Source of the DNA: JBCBSS01 sp039819065
Lineage (GTDB): Bacteria > Bacteroidota > Bacteroidia > Cytophagales > Cyclobacteriaceae
Assembly: GCA_039819065.1 (NCBI GenBank)
Contig: JBCBSS010000174.1
Span: forward strand, 1-15,463
Direction of reading: 5' to 3'
DNA length: 15,463 nt
How positions within the stretch are numbered: the first letter of the stretch is position 1; every line of letters begins with the position of its first letter. Positions 13,510 to 15,463 of this stretch are shown here, in pieces. Below the pieces are notes generated by a model. The model did not search any database. It was not told where the DNA came from and worked only from the letters and a program-made list of their open reading frames with translations. Both the position numbers and the translations under genes were made by a program.

Positions 13510-13695
13510 ATGAGCGCCAAGAATTCGTGGAAACAGTATTTTCAGGTAGGTGAGGTTTTCACCTATTTCTTCAGAAAGAAGGATCCCAACCGCCCCAAAA
13601 ACTTCAGTATCAAGGCCATGCATGGCATCAACAAGATTTCGATACTGATGTTTCTATTCTTTCTTATTGTTTGGGTGATTAGACGACTCAGTTAG
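13510..13695 (+). CDS. Small membrane protein resembling DUF6728
   Basis: A 61-residue protein with a conserved-looking YFQVGEVFTYFFRKKDPNRP segment (10-29) and a single C-terminal membrane helix (about 43-58, MFLFFLIVWVI) ending in two arginines. The pattern resembles the Bacteroidota family DUF6728, which has no known function; this assignment is from memory of the family pattern and is not certain. It lies 20 bases after ispG and 9 bases before the next gene, so the three are probably one transcript. Confidence 0.75.
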   Translation: MSAKNSWKQYFQVGEVFTYFFRKKDPNRPKNFSIKAMHGINKISILMFLFFLIVWVIRRLS

Positions 13696-13704
13696 ACTAG
13701 ACCA

Positions 13705-14058
13705 ATGAATATCGAAGAATACCGAGATTATTGCTTAACCAAAAAGGGTGTGACAGAAGACTTTCCCTTTGACGAAAAGGTATTGGTATTCAAGGTGATG
13801 AATAAAATATTTGCTCTAACCGATGTCGACCTGTTTGCCAGCGTCAATTTAAAATGTGATCCGGAGAGAGCAGTAGAACTGCGGGAACAATACTCAGGTA
13901 TCATTCCCGGCTACCACATGAGCAAAAAGCATTGGAATACGGTGGCTATGGATGGATCGGTGCCATTCAGGCTAGTGAAAGAGTTGATAGACCATTCTTA
14001 CCAGCTTATCGTTGACAGCTTGCCTAAAAAGGTAAAAGCAGAATTGGAAAGCCTATAA
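13705..14058 (+). CDS. MmcQ/YjbR family protein
   Basis: A 117-residue protein of the MmcQ/YjbR (DUF419) family with a CyaY-like fold. Visible marks are the N-terminal YRDYCLTKKGVTEDFPFDE segment, the VFKVMNKIFAL strand pair, NLKCDPERAVELRE and the PGYHMSKKHWNTV motif, followed by a helix (VKELIDHSYQLIVDSLP). Some members are described as DNA-binding proteins, but the biochemical role is uncertain. The length is normal. It ends the ispG cluster; the palindromic repeat downstream may help end the transcript. Confidence 0.93.
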   Translation: MNIEEYRDYCLTKKGVTEDFPFDEKVLVFKVMNKIFALTDVDLFASVNLKCDPERAVELREQYSGIIPGYHMSKKHWNTVAMDGSVPFRLVKELIDHSYQLIVDSLPKKVKAELESL

Positions 14059-14078
14059 TTAGTAAGGTATAGAAGGTG

Positions 14079-14199
14079 TCTCAAAAGCCAGTCATTTCGA
14101 CGTTAGGAGAAATCTATCTCTATTTAAAGTGTTCATTATCAAAGAGATAGATTTCTCATCCCGAGATGTCGGGATGACCTCACGGAAAGGCTTTTGAGA
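14079..14199. repeat. Palindromic dispersed repeat (MITE- or REP-like)
   Basis: Three nested inverted repeats build one 121-base structure. TCTCAAAAGCC (14079-14089) faces GGCTTTTGAGA (14189-14199) at the ends. A perfect 15-base pair (14107-14121 with 14143-14157) lies inside, and CATCCCGA (14157-14164) forms a hairpin with TCGGGATG (14169-14176). The GTCATTTCGACG...GGAGAAATCTATCTC style is familiar from repeats scattered between genes of Cytophagales and Flavobacteriia. It sits between convergent genes, the usual place. It encodes no protein. Confidence 0.85.
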
Positions 14200-14306
14200 T
14201 ACATACGTTTTCATTATAGCCATTTTAGCCATCGTTTGAGCCCTTCAACGATAAAATAGATGTTGATACCCAGCGTTTAGCCTTTTCTCATTCAACATGA
14301 CTAACC

Positions 14307-14495
14307 TCAAGTCAATGACTTATCCATATCCTCCTCCCCTTCATCATCCCGCTTTTCATACATCTCTGTTTTGATTTCGTTTTCCATGAACTTTTCTCTG
14401 GTATTGAAGGGAATAGCAATACCCATGGCCATAGCTGCCAATATAATCAAGATCGCATAGGCTGTTAGTCTAAGATATCTCTTAAAATTCTTCAT
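14307..14495 (-). CDS. Small single-pass membrane protein
   Basis: A 62-residue protein with a short basic N-terminus (MKNFKRYLR), one hydrophobic helix at about 11-30 (AYAILIILAAMAMGIAIPF) and an acidic tail (EKRDDEGEEDMDK). Likely inserted in the inner membrane with the acidic tail outside (charge-based inference). I recognise no family. It is 141 bases downstream of the next gene on the same strand; no separate promoter is apparent in the gap, which contains nothing else I can support. Confidence 0.6.
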   Translation of the reverse strand: MKNFKRYLRLTAYAILIILAAMAMGIAIPFNTREKFMENEIKTEMYEKRDDEGEEDMDKSLT

Positions 14496-14636
14496 TAGTC
14501 ATAATTAAAGGTGGATAATGGCAGTATTGATATCTAAGAATTGGCTAAAAACAGACCAACAGAGAGCTGTCTATGACCCAAACCAGGTGTGCCAAAGCAA
14601 AGGGCACATACTGCCTTTTAAATGATGTAATAGCAA

Positions 14637-15035
14637 TTATGACAAATCGGAAGGAGTGTCATCAGTTGATGATGACCGTAAAACCTTGGGTAAGTGGTTT
14701 CTGAATGGGTATGCTGTTTTAACGAACTGTTGTGCAAGGAACTGATTTCGCTGTTTTAGGTCGTGATATCCTTGCAAATCATTGATTCTATATCGAGAAA
14801 ATCCTGGTGCGGCCTTTGTGCTGATGGAAAAATCAATTGACCATACCTCGCTATTGACCAAAGAAGAGGAATTGACCTGGCTGATTGGGACTTCCACCTG
14901 TGCCATGGTGGTTTCAGGGTTCACGCTGAAGTCATCCTCAGCAATAGCCGCAAAGAAACCAAGTAACGAAACGAATATAACCAACGCTTTTCTTGGTATC
15001 AATTGCTTCAATATGGTCAAGGTTTTATGCACCAC
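14637..15035 (-). CDS. Secreted hypothetical protein
   Basis: A 132-residue protein with a basic N-terminus and a hydrophobic stretch at about 17-32 (ALVIFVSLLGFFAAIA), with a plausible signal-peptidase site after AIA at residue 32. The mature part of about 100 residues is polar, with many Ser and Gln and no cysteine; no family is recognised. The start is GTG at 15035 or the adjacent GTG at 15032, after an AAAGTAGG purine stretch. It follows the cyclotransferase-like gene by 14 bases, so the two are co-transcribed. The reading frame opposite it on the plus strand looks like a shadow. Confidence 0.6.
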   Translation of the reverse strand: MVHKTLTILKQLIPRKALVIFVSLLGFFAAIAEDDFSVNPETTMAQVEVPISQVNSSSLVNSEVWSIDFSISTKAAPGFSRYRINDLQGYHDLKQRNQFLAQQFVKTAYPFRNHLPKVLRSSSTDDTPSDLS

Positions 15036-15049
15036 CTACTTTAGGTCTT

Positions 15050-15463
15050 TTATCCATTATTTTCGCCAGGTGTGATTTTAGCCATATCCTTGATCTTCTC
15101 TAAATAATCATCAGGAAAACCTTCCTGCTCGGCCAGTTTATGCAGGGATCTGGCGTATGAGGCATTTGTTCCGGTGAGCAAGTTAGCAGGTAGATTATAA
15201 CAAGTTGCTGTGATAACATCATCATTGTTGAGCGTGACATTAACCTCCTCAGGAATATAATCGGCTACGCTTGCTTCAGCATATAACTCATGGATTGCAT
15301 CATCATCAACTGTCATCACAATACCGTAAGACCTTTCGCCTTTGATAGGAATTAGTGACGCCCTATTACCAATTTTCAAGGCATGGCCATTGAGGTAAGC
15401 TTTTCTAGGGTTCGATGGTCTAATCCCATTTTTCAATAGAATGGTGTGATCCATAAACAAGCC
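15050..15463 (-). CDS. Gamma-glutamylcyclotransferase-like (AIG2/GGCT fold) protein, partial
   Basis: The visible 138 residues lack their N-terminus, which lies beyond the window; the frame is open to the last base. The GGCT pattern is seen in order: KAYLNGHALKIG as the second strand region, ASLIPIKGERSYGIVMTV with the characteristic G-x-V turn, then DDDAIHELYAEASVADYIP, the helix plus tyrosine that close the active-site loop. The tail DDYLEKIKDMA is the common C-terminal helix. GGCT-fold enzymes release 5-oxoproline from gamma-glutamyl compounds, but many members have other or unknown substrates. It heads the minus-strand cluster visible here. Confidence 0.75.
   Translation of the reverse strand, partial: GLFMDHTILLKNGIRPSNPRKAYLNGHALKIGNRASLIPIKGERSYGIVMTVDDDAIHELYAEASVADYIPEEVNVTLNNDDVITATCYNLPANLLTGTNASYARSLHKLAEQEGFPDDYLEKIKDMAKITPGENNG

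Noticed and set aside
14782..15075. Plus-strand frame of 97 codons opposite the secreted protein gene
   Set aside because: Signal peptide and operon spacing favour the minus-strand gene; this frame also crosses into the next gene.
1..15463. CRISPR array, integrase, transposase, toxin-antitoxin or defence operon
   Set aside because: No regularly spaced repeats and no such protein motifs were found in any long frame.

Overview
The window looks like a chromosomal piece of a Bacteroidota bacterium, most likely from the Cytophagales (Fulvivirga/Roseivirga/Marivirga-like; this placement is inference). The reasons are -7 boxes of the TAnnTTTG type with a TTG or TTTG about 19-20 bases upstream, weak ribosome binding sites, the long inserted form of IspG, a small protein resembling the Bacteroidota family DUF6728, and a palindromic dispersed repeat of a style common in this phylum. 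Most genes are ordinary housekeeping genes.

Layout. Positions 1-1112 are a gene-poor, AT-rich stretch with a long inverted repeat (78-181), an orphan minus-strand terminator (469-496) and two coding-like remnants (454-753 and 764-964). A large membrane protein with 11-residue pentapeptide-type repeats follows (1113-2453), then a minus-strand tRNA-Leu(CAA) with its own terminator (2526-2659). A 13-base copy of the tRNA 3' end at 500-512, lying next to the orphan terminator, suggests that 500-2589 is a small decayed islet inserted at the tRNA.

Positions 2711-3779 (minus) carry a small monooxygenase-fold protein and a DUF62 SAM hydrolase, read divergently from phoH. The two promoters lie almost back to back. 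On the plus strand phoH, a GNAT acetyltransferase, comEC, a crotonase and a histone-deacetylase-like hydrolase follow with overlaps or short gaps (3931-9236), so they may be co-transcribed in one or two units. The last converges on an AhpD-like gene with both stop codons inside one CTAG. A secreted family-3 solute-binding protein (9945-10808) ends in a clear terminator.

Positions 10886-11503 are non-coding but not empty. They hold a promoter-to-terminator unit of about 72 bases on the minus strand, which I read as a candidate small RNA, plus a second terminator-like hairpin and the likely ispG promoter. ispG, a DUF6728-like protein and an MmcQ/YjbR protein form a plus-strand cluster (11504-14058). 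A palindromic dispersed repeat separates it from a minus-strand cluster of two small envelope proteins and a gamma-glutamylcyclotransferase-like protein that runs off the window end.

The two most interesting signals are the candidate small RNA at 11060-11131 and the tRNA-flanked islet at 500-2589. I do not see a complete new multi-gene system.
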